From assembly GCA_963169355.1 (NCBI GenBank), contig CAUJCR010000002.1, forward strand, positions 248,001 through 312,000: a stretch of 64,000 nucleotides of DNA, written 5' to 3'. This document shows, piece by piece, positions 55,602 through 64,000 of the stretch (positions are counted from its first letter, which is position 1; every line of letters begins with the position of its first letter). The notes below the pieces were generated by a model. It saw only the letters and a program-made list of their open reading frames with translations, ran no database searches and was not told the origin of the DNA. Both the position numbers and the translations under genes were made by a program. The DNA is from Bacteroidota bacterium. Its GTDB lineage: Bacteria > Bacteroidota > Bacteroidia > B-17B0 > Aurantibacillaceae.

Positions 55602-55655
55602 CTACCCTATTTTTAATGCGGTCATTGTTAATGAACCTGCCATGGCTTTATTATC
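55602..55655 (-). pseudogene. 3' remnant of a DODA-type dioxygenase gene
   Basis: On the minus strand the fragment translates to DNKAMAGSLTMTALKIG followed by TAG, nearly the same as the last residues of the intact dioxygenase at 60133-61020 (NDKAMAGSLTMTSLKIG). It runs directly into the stop of the TPR-phosphatase gene. It marks a duplication or recombination breakpoint. Confidence 0.7.
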
Positions 55656-58101
55656 ACACTCTCACCCCAATTACCGTTACATCATCTACTTGTTCTACAT
55701 CTTTTTTCCAATTGGCAAAGGTAGTTTCAAGTAATTGTTTTTGTTCGTTCATTGGTAAATGAGCGTTAGCAGCTAATAATTCACGTAACTTTTTACTCAT
55801 AAATTTTTTGCCCTTTTCTCCACCAAACTGGTCAGGAAAGCCATCGGTTAAGGTGTAAATTACATCGCCTTTTTGTAGTTGTATTTCATGTAAGGTAAAA
55901 GGAATATCTTGTTTATCGTGTTTACCAACGGGCATTTTATCGGGTTTTATTTCTATAACTTCATTGTGTGGGCTGAGCGAAGTCGAAGCCCGCACTATCC
56001 ACACAGGATTGTTGGCTGCGGCAATTTGCAATACATTATTTTCTTTATTAAATACTAATAAACTACAATCCATTCCGTCTTTTCCACCTTCGGCACTGCC
56101 GTCTTTTTTTAATCTATCTATAATAATTGTACGTGTTTTATTTAAAATTAAATGTGGTGCTGTTTCTGTTTCTATTGCTTTTTCCAAACTTGTGATGTTT
56201 AACAAACTCATAATAGCTCCAGGAACACCATGACCTGTGCTATCGGCAGTGGCTAAATAAAATAAATTTGATGAGGAAGGTTTACTATTAAATGCCGTGA
56301 CTTCATTTTGATTTTTTAATTTTGAATCTTGAATCAACGAAGTTGCCGCCCAATAAAAATCACCACTCACTACATCTTTGGGTTTAAAAAACACAAAGTA
56401 TTCGTTTAAATTAGCATCAAGCAATTCTTTGGTTGCCAGAAAACTGCGTTGAATACGTTCTGCATAATTAATGGAATCAGTAATTTCTTTGTGTTTTTCC
56501 TCAACTAAATGTTTTTGGGTTTCAATTATAGCTTTTTGTTTATTGGTTATTCTTAAGCGGTTATACACAAACACTGCAAACAAAAGTACTAATACCAAAC
56601 CACCGTAAAGGGCATATTGCTGGTTTCGTTTGGCTTTTATTTCTGCTTTTTGTTTAGCTATCTGTGCATTTTTAATTTCATTGGCTTTGGCATTGGCTAC
56701 ACTGTCTGTAGCGGCTTTTTTCTCGTAATTGTATTTAAACTCCTGTCGTATTACTTCTTTGGCGTTTTCTTCACTTTCTATACTGTCTTTCATTTGAATA
56801 TACAGCTCGTGCATTTCTAAGGCTTCTTTGTGTTTACCCAATTTTTTATTAATTTCCCATAAGTTCATTGCAGCAATACGGATTTCCATAACAGCACCTA
56901 TTTCTTTAGCAAGGCTTAATGCCTGCGCAATGAACCCAATGGCTTTGATATAATTGCCTTGTTTCTTATAAATAATACCAATACTTCCAAGTGAAGTTAT
57001 TATACCTCTGTTAGCGCCAATTTCTTCATTTATTTTCAAACTACGTGTTTGATACTCAATGGCCTTAGCATAATTACCCTGATTACTATAAACATTTCCG
57101 ATGTTGTTAAGTGAAGTAGCTATATCTTGTTTACTAGCAATTTCCTCATTTATTTTTAAGCTACGAATTAAATAATTAATGGCTTCACTGTAATCACCTT
57201 TTTCCTTATAAGTAACCCCAATGTTGTTAAGTGAAAAAGCTATACCTTGTTTATTTCTAATTTCTTCATTTATTTTCAAACTTCTGGTATAATAATCAAT
57301 GGCTTTAGAATAATCGCCTTGGTTAAAATAAATATTTCCAATGTTGCTAAGTGAAGAAGCTATACCTTGTTTATTGCCAATTTCTTCCTCCATTTTTAAA
57401 CTGCGTGTTTGATACTCAATGGCTTTAGCATAATCACCTTGGTCAAAATAAATATTTCCGATGTTGCCAAGTGAAGTAGCTATACCTTTTTTATTACCAA
57501 TTTTTTCATCTATCTTCAACTTACGTGTGTGATACTCAATGGCTTTTACGTAATCGCCTTGTTTTTTATAAATATTTCCAATGTTGCCAAGTGAAACAGC
57601 TATAGCTTTTTTATCACCAATCTCTTCGTTTATTTTCAAACTGCGAGTGTGATACTCAATAGCTTTGGCGTAATCGCTTTGTTCATTATAAATTAATCCA
57701 ATATTGTTCAAAGATGCTGCTATGCCTTGTTTGTCACCAATTTCCTCTCTAATTTTTAAACTACGGGTGTAATATTCAATGGCTTTGGCGTAATCACCTC
57801 TAAAATAAAATGATATGCCTTGTGTGTTAAATGCTACTGCCATGTGTTTTTTGAGTTTTTTGCTTTTGGCAAAATTGTATTGTAATTGGGCATAATAAAA
57901 AGCACTATCGGGTTTTGTATAAAGATAGCCATCCCCTACATATTTATGAATGGCTTTCAGGCGGTTGGTGTCGGGCTGGTTTTTATCTTGCCATGCCTGC
58001 CAAAGAGAGTCAGCTACATTTGGAGGAAGATTAGGTTGGGTAAAGCCGGTTAAGGCAAAAAGTAAGGTTGATAAAAGCAGTAATAAATTAATTTTTTTCA
58101 T
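55654..58101 (-). CDS. TPR-repeat SpoIIE-type (PP2C) phosphatase
   Basis: 815 residues: signal peptide, at least nine tandem TPR repeats of exactly 40 residues (about 62-430, pattern YAKAIEYxTRSLKINEEIG), a coiled-coil region, one membrane helix (YALYGGLVLVLLFAVFVY), a second coiled coil, and a cytoplasmic SpoIIE/PP2C phosphatase (KPKDVVSGDFYWA, ADSTGHGVPGAIMS, GGKDGMDCSLLV, YTLTDGFPDQFGG). Probably a signalling phosphatase acting on an anti-sigma antagonist or similar partner. A 10-residue insertion RASTSLSPHN stems from a palindromic repeat. Paralog of the gene 15 bp upstream. Confidence 0.88.
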   Translation of the reverse strand: MKKINLLLLLSTLLFALTGFTQPNLPPNVADSLWQAWQDKNQPDTNRLKAIHKYVGDGYLYTKPDSAFYYAQLQYNFAKSKKLKKHMAVAFNTQGISFYFRGDYAKAIEYYTRSLKIREEIGDKQGIAASLNNIGLIYNEQSDYAKAIEYHTRSLKINEEIGDKKAIAVSLGNIGNIYKKQGDYVKAIEYHTRKLKIDEKIGNKKGIATSLGNIGNIYFDQGDYAKAIEYQTRSLKMEEEIGNKQGIASSLSNIGNIYFNQGDYSKAIDYYTRSLKINEEIRNKQGIAFSLNNIGVTYKEKGDYSEAINYLIRSLKINEEIASKQDIATSLNNIGNVYSNQGNYAKAIEYQTRSLKINEEIGANRGIITSLGSIGIIYKKQGNYIKAIGFIAQALSLAKEIGAVMEIRIAAMNLWEINKKLGKHKEALEMHELYIQMKDSIESEENAKEVIRQEFKYNYEKKAATDSVANAKANEIKNAQIAKQKAEIKAKRNQQYALYGGLVLVLLFAVFVYNRLRITNKQKAIIETQKHLVEEKHKEITDSINYAERIQRSFLATKELLDANLNEYFVFFKPKDVVSGDFYWAATSLIQDSKLKNQNEVTAFNSKPSSSNLFYLATADSTGHGVPGAIMSLLNITSLEKAIETETAPHLILNKTRTIIIDRLKKDGSAEGGKDGMDCSLLVFNKENNVLQIAAANNPVWIVRASTSLSPHNEVIEIKPDKMPVGKHDKQDIPFTLHEIQLQKGDVIYTLTDGFPDQFGGEKGKKFMSKKLRELLAANAHLPMNEQKQLLETTFANWKKDVEQVDDVTVIGVRV
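55970..55991. repeat. REP-like palindrome inside the phosphatase coding region, copy 1
   Basis: A 22 bp imperfect palindrome (core CTGAGCGAAGTCGAAG with GGG and CCC ends) lies in frame in the gene and encodes the RASTSLSPHN segment. The identical sequence occurs in the paralog at 58433-58454. Confidence 0.6.
56985..57835. repeat. 120 bp tandem repeats encoding TPR units
   Basis: About seven consecutive 120 bp units share long identical stretches also in DNA (for example 'caatggctttagcataatcacctt' variants and the 'ccaatgttgccaagtgaa' block), so the TPR array has expanded by recent tandem duplication. Confidence 0.7.
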
Positions 58102-58116
58102 AGTTTTCTTTATTGT

Positions 58117-60105
58117 TTAAATCCTCACCCCAATCACTGTAACATCATCTACTTGTTCAACGTCTTTTTTCCAGTTTGTAAATGTTGTTTCTAGTAATTG
58201 TTTTTGTTCATGCATTGGTAAATGTGTATTAGTAGCTAATAATTCACGTAAATTTTTACTCATAAACTTTTTGCCCCTTTCTCCGCCAAATTGGTCAGGG
58301 AAGCCATCTGTTAAGGTGTAAATTACATCGTCTTTTTGTAGTTGTATTTCGTGTAAGGTAAATGGAATTTCTTGTTTTTCGTGTTTGCCTACGGGCATTT
58401 TATCGGGTTTTATTTCTATAACTTCATTATGTGGGCTGAGCGAAGTCGAAGCCCGCACTATCCACACAGGATTATTAGCAGCCGCAATTTGTAGCAAATT
58501 ATTTTCTTTATTAAACACCAATAAACTACAATCCATGCCGTCTTTTCCACCTTCGGCACTGCCATCTCTTTTAAGTACATTAATAACTTCTTTACGGGTA
58601 CGGTTCAGTATTTCGTTTGGTAGCGTGTGCCCTTCTTTCACAGCTTCATTTAAACAGGCAATGTTTAAAATACTCATAATAGCTCCAGGAACACCATGAC
58701 CTGTGCTGTCTGCTGTTATCAATGCAAATTGATTGTTTTTTAAAGATGAGGCCCAATAGAAATCGCCACTTACTACATCTTTTGGTTTAAAAAACACAAA
58801 ATAGTCTCCTAAATTTTCATCTAGCATTTGTTTACTAGCTAATAACGAGCGTTGAATACGCTCTGCATAGTTGATACTATCTGTTATTTCTTTGTGTTTT
58901 TCTTCAACTAAAATTTTTTGGCTTTCGATAATGAGTTTTTGTTTCTGTGAAGATCGAAATCTATTAAAAATAACAATAGAAAATATAATAAGAAGTATGA
59001 GTCCAACATATAAATAATACCGCTGAGTTTGTTCTTGTTTAAATTTTAAATCATTTATCTTTCTTTCTTCTGCTATTTTTAAACTATCCGTAGTTTGCTT
59101 TTTATCAAATTCATATTTCATGATCATTCTAGTAGATTCATTTGCTAATTCACCATTTATAAGGCTGTCTTTTATTTTGGTATGAATTTCATAATAATAC
59201 AAAGCGTCTTTGTGTTTTTTTAAAGCTTTATATGCATCTACTAAATTTCCAGCCGACAACTGTATTTGCCTAGGATTCCTAATTTCATTAGAAATACGAT
59301 ATGCTTCTAGCAAATAATTTAATGCCTTTGAAGGATCTCCCATTTTATTATATATATATCCAATATTATTTAACGATAAGGTTATCCCCCTTTTGTCCTC
59401 CATTTTTTTCTCCCATTCTAATGCCTTATTATAAAACTCAAGAGCCTTTATATAATTCATTTGCTTAAGGTAAACGCTTGCAATATTACTAAAAGAGCTA
59501 GCTAGTTTTTTATTATTGCCTAGAGCTTCTCTAATTTTCATACTCCTAATAAAACAAGCCATTGCTTCTGCTGTATCGCCTTTGTCTTTATAATTTAGTC
59601 CTAAATTATTTAATGTAGAAGCAATTCCTTCTTGATTATTAATCTCTTCTCTTATCTTTAATGCTTTTTTGTTGTATTCAATAGATTTATCAATGTCTCT
59701 TTGAGTAAGATGTAAATAAGCAATATTAACAAAACAACCAGCTACACCCTCTTTATCATTATTGCTTTCTTTTACCCGAAGACTCTTATGGTAGTATTCT
59801 AATGCTTTTGAAATTTGACCTATATTTTCATAAATAAGCCCCATGTTATTTAACGATTTGCCAATATATAATTTTTGTGAAGTCTTTTGTGCCAACTCTA
59901 ACTCTTGTTGATATAATAATAAAGCGGTATCTGGTTTGTCGTACATGTATGCGTAGGCCACTTTATGCACCGCTTTTAATCGTACAGTATCTGCTAAATT
60001 TTTATTTGTAAAAACTCCTAAGAGACTATCGATGTTTTGACTAATGGTTTGTAAAGAAACCCCTAAAGAAATAATCACTATGAATTTTATTTTCCACTTC
60101 ATCAT
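58117..60105 (-). CDS. TPR-repeat SpoIIE-type (PP2C) phosphatase, paralog
   Basis: 662 residues with the same architecture: signal peptide, about six TPR units (70-320), coiled coil, one membrane helix (YYLYVGLILLIIFSIVIF) and a C-terminal PP2C domain. The last 115 residues are almost identical to those of the 815-residue protein, while the TPR parts differ clearly. This suggests gene conversion or a recent partial duplication of the 3' half. It contains the same RASTSLSPHN insertion. It starts 27 bp after the dioxygenase gene and ends 15 bp before the next paralog. Confidence 0.88.
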   Translation of the reverse strand: MMKWKIKFIVIISLGVSLQTISQNIDSLLGVFTNKNLADTVRLKAVHKVAYAYMYDKPDTALLLYQQELELAQKTSQKLYIGKSLNNMGLIYENIGQISKALEYYHKSLRVKESNNDKEGVAGCFVNIAYLHLTQRDIDKSIEYNKKALKIREEINNQEGIASTLNNLGLNYKDKGDTAEAMACFIRSMKIREALGNNKKLASSFSNIASVYLKQMNYIKALEFYNKALEWEKKMEDKRGITLSLNNIGYIYNKMGDPSKALNYLLEAYRISNEIRNPRQIQLSAGNLVDAYKALKKHKDALYYYEIHTKIKDSLINGELANESTRMIMKYEFDKKQTTDSLKIAEERKINDLKFKQEQTQRYYLYVGLILLIIFSIVIFNRFRSSQKQKLIIESQKILVEEKHKEITDSINYAERIQRSLLASKQMLDENLGDYFVFFKPKDVVSGDFYWASSLKNNQFALITADSTGHGVPGAIMSILNIACLNEAVKEGHTLPNEILNRTRKEVINVLKRDGSAEGGKDGMDCSLLVFNKENNLLQIAAANNPVWIVRASTSLSPHNEVIEIKPDKMPVGKHEKQEIPFTLHEIQLQKDDVIYTLTDGFPDQFGGERGKKFMSKNLRELLATNTHLPMHEQKQLLETTFTNWKKDVEQVDDVTVIGVRI
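58433..58454. repeat. REP-like palindrome inside the phosphatase coding region, copy 2
   Basis: Identical in sequence and reading frame to the copy at 55970-55991. Confidence 0.6.
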
Positions 60106-60132
60106 CCTAAATTAAGAAAATTAAACAATATA

Positions 60133-61020
60133 CTACCCTATTTTTAATGAGGTCATTGTTAGTGAACCTGCCATGGCTTTATCATTAAAAAGTTGTAAAG
60201 TGTCTTTTTCAGTTTGTAATGCTAAAGTATAAATAAGCGGTATGTAATGCTCGGGGCTTGGTATAGATAAATCAAAAGCCTTGCCCTGCTTCTTATAATC
60301 AATTAATGCTTTATGTTTATGAGACTGAATGTACGATTTAATTTTATTACTAGCTTCAATTGCCCAATCATACGCATAATTTTCAACTTGTAATTTATCC
60401 CAAGCTATCATCGATAAATTATGCACAATGTTTCCGCTTCCTATAATTAACACTCCTTTATTTCTTAGTACAGAAAGTTCTTTTGAAAGTTGATAATGAT
60501 AACTAGCATCTTTGCTATCATCTATACTCATCTGAATAACTGGAACATCTGCTTGAGGATACAAATGTTTTACAACAGTCCACGCGCCATGATCTAAGCC
60601 CCATTTATCATCTAAGCCAACCGAAGTAGTTTGTATCGTGTTTTTTATTTCATTAGCTAATGCAGGGCTTCCTGGCGCAGGATACTGCACATCAAATAAA
60701 GCTTTTGGAAATCCACCAAAGTCATGAATAGTACGTGGATGCTCCATGGCTGTTACGTAAGTACCTTTGGTTTCCCAGTGCGCCGAAATAACCAATATGA
60801 CTTTTGGTTTTGGAATTGTTTTTCCAATTTCTCTAAACCCCCTTACAAATTCATTTTCTTCAATAGCATTCATAGGACTTCCATGCCCCAGAAACAAAAC
60901 TGGCATCGTTTCTGAAACGGTTGGTAAGTGGTTACTTAAAGTGTTTAATGAATTTAGTTTCATAGCATAATAGGATAAAGGTGAAACACAAATTAATTTT
61001 AAAAAATCAGAGCGAGTCAT
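60133..61020 (-). CDS. DODA-type extradiol aromatic ring-opening dioxygenase
   Basis: 295 residues, of which about 255 match the LigB/YgiD-like core and about 40 form an N-terminal extension with a possible export signal (TRSDFLKLICVSPLS). Metal-binding histidines: His46 (LGHGSPM), His81 (SAHWETKG), and His144 (LDHGAWT); GSGNIVHNL is also typical. Homologues open catechol rings such as DOPA. A link to tyrosine use by the distant lyase operon is possible but not shown. It lies 15 bp after the rluD gene. Confidence 0.88.
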   Translation of the reverse strand: MTRSDFLKLICVSPLSYYAMKLNSLNTLSNHLPTVSETMPVLFLGHGSPMNAIEENEFVRGFREIGKTIPKPKVILVISAHWETKGTYVTAMEHPRTIHDFGGFPKALFDVQYPAPGSPALANEIKNTIQTTSVGLDDKWGLDHGAWTVVKHLYPQADVPVIQMSIDDSKDASYHYQLSKELSVLRNKGVLIIGSGNIVHNLSMIAWDKLQVENYAYDWAIEASNKIKSYIQSHKHKALIDYKKQGKAFDLSIPSPEHYIPLIYTLALQTEKDTLQLFNDKAMAGSLTMTSLKIG

Positions 61021-61035
61021 GATAGTTTAGATTGG

Positions 61036-62100
61036 TTAAGCGTTTTTGTTTGAAGTAAATGTTCTAAAGCGTTCAATCACTTGCTGCATATCATCGGGCA
61101 ACTCGCTATTAAAAAATATAGGCTCCTTGGTAATTGGATGTGTTATTCCTAGTGTTTTGGCATGTAATGCCTGACGTGGTAAAATCTCAAAACAATTCTC
61201 AATAAACTGTTTGTATTTATTGCCATGTTGTCCTTTCAAAATTTTATCGCCACCATATTCATTATCATTAAATAGCGGATGACCAATGTGTTTCATGTGC
61301 ACTCGTATTTGATGTGTTCTGCCAGTTTCTAATTTACATTCTACCACCGTTACATAACCAAATCGCTCTAATACTTTATAGTGTGTAATGGCATGTTTGC
61401 CGTGGTCGCTATCCGGAAATGTAGCCATTACTTTTCTGTTTTTTAAATCACGTGCTACATTTACATTAATGGTTCCTACATCATCTTTCACATCGCCCCA
61501 CACAATGGCAATATATTTTCTATCTAAATTCCTATCAAAAAAATCTTTAGCTAATCGAGTCATTGCTAATTCTGTTTTAGCAATAATAATAATACCCGAT
61601 GTGTTTTTATCTATACGATGCACTAAGCCAGGTCGATTAATTTCTAGGTTGTCGGCTAATTTTTGTTTAGAAGTAGGTAAATTATTAAAGCGATAAGCTA
61701 AGGCATTAACCAATGTTCCAGTATAATGTCCATAAGCTGGATGCACTACCATGCCTGGTTCTTTATTCACTACACACACATAATCATCTTCGTAAACTAC
61801 ATTAATTGGAATATCCTCAGCCACAATTTCAATTTCACGAGGCGGATTAGCCATTAAAATCGAAATTTCATCAAAGGGCTTAATTTTATAACTTGATTTA
61901 ACCGGTTTTTTATTTACCAAGATGGTTTCTGCATCGCAGGCTTGTTGTAATTTAGTACGTGTTGCATTTTGAATACGAATCATCAAGTATTTATCAATTC
62001 GCATCATCTCTTGCCCCTTCTCTACGGTAATATGATGATGTTCGTATAATTCCCTTTCCTCATCATTTTGAGAACCTATCTCATCAACAGCATCTGTCAT
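61036..62100 (-). CDS. rluD: RluA-family 23S rRNA pseudouridine synthase
   Basis: 354 residues. The S4 RNA-binding domain (about 33-82, MRIDKYLMIRI) precedes the catalytic domain with the motif GLVHRIDKNTSGI (catalytic Asp164) and RTHQIRVHMKHIGHP. E. coli RluD modifies helix 69 of 23S rRNA; the RluA-family assignment is certain, the exact target less so. It starts 1 bp after the upstream T9SS gene. Confidence 0.92.
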   Translation of the reverse strand: MTDAVDEIGSQNDEERELYEHHHITVEKGQEMMRIDKYLMIRIQNATRTKLQQACDAETILVNKKPVKSSYKIKPFDEISILMANPPREIEIVAEDIPINVVYEDDYVCVVNKEPGMVVHPAYGHYTGTLVNALAYRFNNLPTSKQKLADNLEINRPGLVHRIDKNTSGIIIIAKTELAMTRLAKDFFDRNLDRKYIAIVWGDVKDDVGTINVNVARDLKNRKVMATFPDSDHGKHAITHYKVLERFGYVTVVECKLETGRTHQIRVHMKHIGHPLFNDNEYGGDKILKGQHGNKYKQFIENCFEILPRQALHAKTLGITHPITKEPIFFNSELPDDMQQVIERFRTFTSNKNA

Positions 62101-62101
62101 T

Positions 62102-64000
62102 TTATCTTGAAATGATTAGTTTTTGTGAACTAACGTTTATAGAACTGCCCTTAATTTGTACAAAGTACACGCCATTTTTTAAATGCGAAATAGTAATTGT
62201 ACTACGTTGGTTACTTAGCTCTTCGTTTAATACCACTTCGCCTAATAAATTTACAATTTGCACACTAGTCTGTTTTAATTCAGGTATAAAAGGCGTATTA
62301 ATAGTTAGTGATTCACTAGCTGGGTTTGGATACATCGTAAAAGTTTCTTTTTGATGTTCTTTTACTCCAATAGCTAAATCGGCACAACCCATTACTGGGT
62401 TAATCATTAAAGAACCATCAATAGAAGATTGTACCCAACTACCACTTACGTTATAATACAAAGCATCTTTATGATTTGTGTTTCTGTCAAATCCAATATT
62501 TAAACCTTGCGAGGTGGTTTGTATAAGTCCAATAAAATAAGTACCAGCCGAAAGAGGTAAACAAGAGGTAAGTTTATAATTAGCAAATAAATTATACTCG
62601 CCCGATGTAAAAATTGGATTAGTAAGAGAATCTTTATAAATGACGTTTCCAGGTTTCCCGCTTCCATCTTGACTCCACACGGTTATTCTAAACGAAGATC
62701 CTTGCACTAATCCGTTTTTAATAATAGGATCAAAATAAATTTTTACTGATTTTAAAGTGTCGTTATAATTCAAGGTAAAACGCATAGCTGTTTTAGCACC
62801 GTAGCTGTTTAAGTAATAAGCTTGTTCGGCACTACCATCATCGTAAGCATAATAATCATAAAATTTCTGAAGGTGTACTAATGTGTCGTTTTCTTTTCTA
62901 ATATCGCCCGGCACATTGGTAATGGAGTGTTTGATGGAGAAATTAGTTGGTACACTTAGCGTGGATGTAAATGGATATAATGTAAACACAGGACAGGCCG
63001 CTACACCATCGGTGCAATTAAAATAACCGTGATTTAAATAACTGTATGAGGGAATACCAGGGTTATTAATGGTAACATACACGTCTGTAGGAATGGTGTT
63101 CCCCGATTCATCTTTCACAGTGTAAGCATATTGCCCAGATAAGGCACCTGTGTTACTGCTTGATGTTCCTGGATTATTATTTCTAATAAAGTTCTTAAAC
63201 CCAGTTCCTTTTTCAGTAGCAGGATTATACTGGCGGTAAGGTATTGTAGAATAATTTTTTAAAAATGAAGTAGGCATATACGAAAACGTAACATCTACTA
63301 ACACCGTGTCATCATAAAAATATTGATCTTTTAACGTTACATAATCAATATGCCAATGGTCAACACTACCGCTGGTGGTGGCTTGATTCCTGAATCGAAA
63401 TTTAAATCCATCGTGAAAATAAGCGGTGTCTGTTACACCAACTCTCACTCTATAAAAAGTAGTATCGCTTGACGAAGGGTTGTAACCAGCCTTTCCCCAC
63501 ACTTTTTTCCAAAGATTTAATAAGGGCATATAAAAATCCAAACATAAAGAGTCATCTGGTTCAGGAGCATCGCCAAATCCTTCGGCTTGATAGTAAAAGG
63601 TTAAAAATACACTATCCGATGGTTGATAATAATAAGTTGTAGAACTTGAAGTTTGAATAGAATACAAATTAATAGGCAATGAAGTAAGCGTATCTGCGGA
63701 GTACGACATTCCCTCGTTGGCCGAGAAATTATAAGGATAACCCAATTTATTAAGCCCCTCAAATGTTGCCACACCAAGGCTTATGGGTTGAATAGCAAAA
63801 CCAGTATTAATATACACATTAGAATCTGCCCACAATGAGGCGCTTGGAAAAGGTGTTTTATAAGCATACGAAAAATCATCAAAAAAAGGCAGTTGTAATG
63901 ATGTTGTAGTAGTTGTTTTTTGAGCTAATGTCTTGTCTAATTTTTGATTTTGTAGAATAGCATTTCCGCTTAATGGCACTAATTGTTCTTGAGCTATAAA
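62102..64000 (-). CDS. T9SS type A sorting domain protein, N-terminus beyond the window
   Basis: The minus-strand frame is open to the window edge. The codons before the GTG at 63979 read FIAQEQL, which looks like the end of a signal peptide, so the true start lies outside. At least 632 residues: a beta-rich region with SYAYKTPFPSASLWADSNVYIN near the start, a possible immunoglobulin-like part, and a C-terminal T9SS domain (TMYPNPASESLTIN ... GEVVLNEEL ... GVYFVQIKGSS ... KLIISR). Secreted; function unknown. Followed 1 bp later by rluD. Confidence 0.85.
   Translation of the reverse strand, partial: FIAQEQLVPLSGNAILQNQKLDKTLAQKTTTTTSLQLPFFDDFSYAYKTPFPSASLWADSNVYINTGFAIQPISLGVATFEGLNKLGYPYNFSANEGMSYSADTLTSLPINLYSIQTSSSTTYYYQPSDSVFLTFYYQAEGFGDAPEPDDSLCLDFYMPLLNLWKKVWGKAGYNPSSSDTTFYRVRVGVTDTAYFHDGFKFRFRNQATTSGSVDHWHIDYVTLKDQYFYDDTVLVDVTFSYMPTSFLKNYSTIPYRQYNPATEKGTGFKNFIRNNNPGTSSSNTGALSGQYAYTVKDESGNTIPTDVYVTINNPGIPSYSYLNHGYFNCTDGVAACPVFTLYPFTSTLSVPTNFSIKHSITNVPGDIRKENDTLVHLQKFYDYYAYDDGSAEQAYYLNSYGAKTAMRFTLNYNDTLKSVKIYFDPIIKNGLVQGSSFRITVWSQDGSGKPGNVIYKDSLTNPIFTSGEYNLFANYKLTSCLPLSAGTYFIGLIQTTSQGLNIGFDRNTNHKDALYYNVSGSWVQSSIDGSLMINPVMGCADLAIGVKEHQKETFTMYPNPASESLTINTPFIPELKQTSVQIVNLLGEVVLNEELSNQRSTITISHLKNGVYFVQIKGSSINVSSQKLIISR

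Noticed and set aside
55654-60105. TPR-phosphatase pair as an anti-phage defence system
   Set aside because: No nuclease, NTPase or toxin domain is associated; TPR plus SpoIIE architectures are common signalling proteins in Bacteroidota.
60133-61020. Dioxygenase as downstream step of the tyrosine phenol-lyase pathway
   Set aside because: The genes are 24 kb apart on opposite strands, and phenol would first need a hydroxylase that is not in the window.

Overview
The window is AT-rich chromosomal DNA from a member of the Bacteroidota, most likely an aerobic or facultative environmental lineage outside the gut Bacteroidales. The evidence is several type IX secretion (T9SS) C-terminal sorting tails, TonB-dependent receptors with a carboxypeptidase-like N-terminal domain, a TAnnTTTG-type promoter in front of tRNA-Asn, a 677-residue urocanate hydratase and a Bacteroidota-type LeuRS. 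Order and genus cannot be fixed from sequence reading alone. There is no phage, complete insertion sequence, CRISPR array or rRNA operon. Gene density is high and most genes are housekeeping or envelope functions.

Layout. 1-9.7 kb: a TonB receptor cut by the window edge, dprA, small secreted or membrane proteins (WG repeats, SIMPL, lipoprotein), then a minus-strand TonB receptor / propeller protein pair and a PfkB kinase. 9.8-10.6 kb: tRNA-Asn and tRNA-Arg followed by about 560 bp of non-coding DNA rich in repeats. 10.6-16.2 kb (minus): a Dph6-like PP-loop ligase, a three-gene BtrH-like / small protein / ketosynthase III operon, trigger factor and a DUF808 protein. 16.3-24.8 kb (minus): two paralogous T9SS cargo proteins, acyl-CoA synthetase, free-methionine sulfoxide reductase, a 177 bp MITE-like element, an ECF sigma/anti-sigma pair and an MltD-like transglycosylase. 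25-27.1 kb (plus): a SCO/TM2 operon. 27.2-31.8 kb: tRNA-His, a glycosyltransferase, a truncated aldehyde dehydrogenase, an iron-sulfur repair (Ric) gene with a thioredoxin-like gene, and a fasciclin lipoprotein.

32.0-39.8 kb holds the most unusual unit: a tightly packed plus-strand operon with a nitronate-monooxygenase-like protein of unknown role, tryptophanase, tyrosine phenol-lyase, a membrane-anchored cytochrome c, a NorB-like heme-copper protein whose FeB histidine, catalytic glutamate and one heme b histidine are replaced, proline dehydrogenase, and a 58-residue membrane protein. A Crp/Fnr-type palindrome lies upstream of this operon and a similar one lies upstream of the thioredoxin/ric operon, which suggests shared control by low oxygen or nitric oxide (inference).

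39.9-47.5 kb: UppP and DUF3098, then a polysaccharide module (GDP-fucose synthesis, a polyprenyl-phosphate sugar-phosphate transferase, and two Wzi-like outer-membrane proteins on either side of it). 47.5-55.4 kb: leuS with an extra insertion of about 80 residues, a sensor histidine kinase, a T9SS repeat protein and hutU. 55.5-64 kb (minus): two tandem TPR/SpoIIE-phosphatase paralogs that carry a repeat-derived in-frame insertion and a duplication scar, then a DODA-type dioxygenase, RluD and a T9SS protein cut by the window edge.
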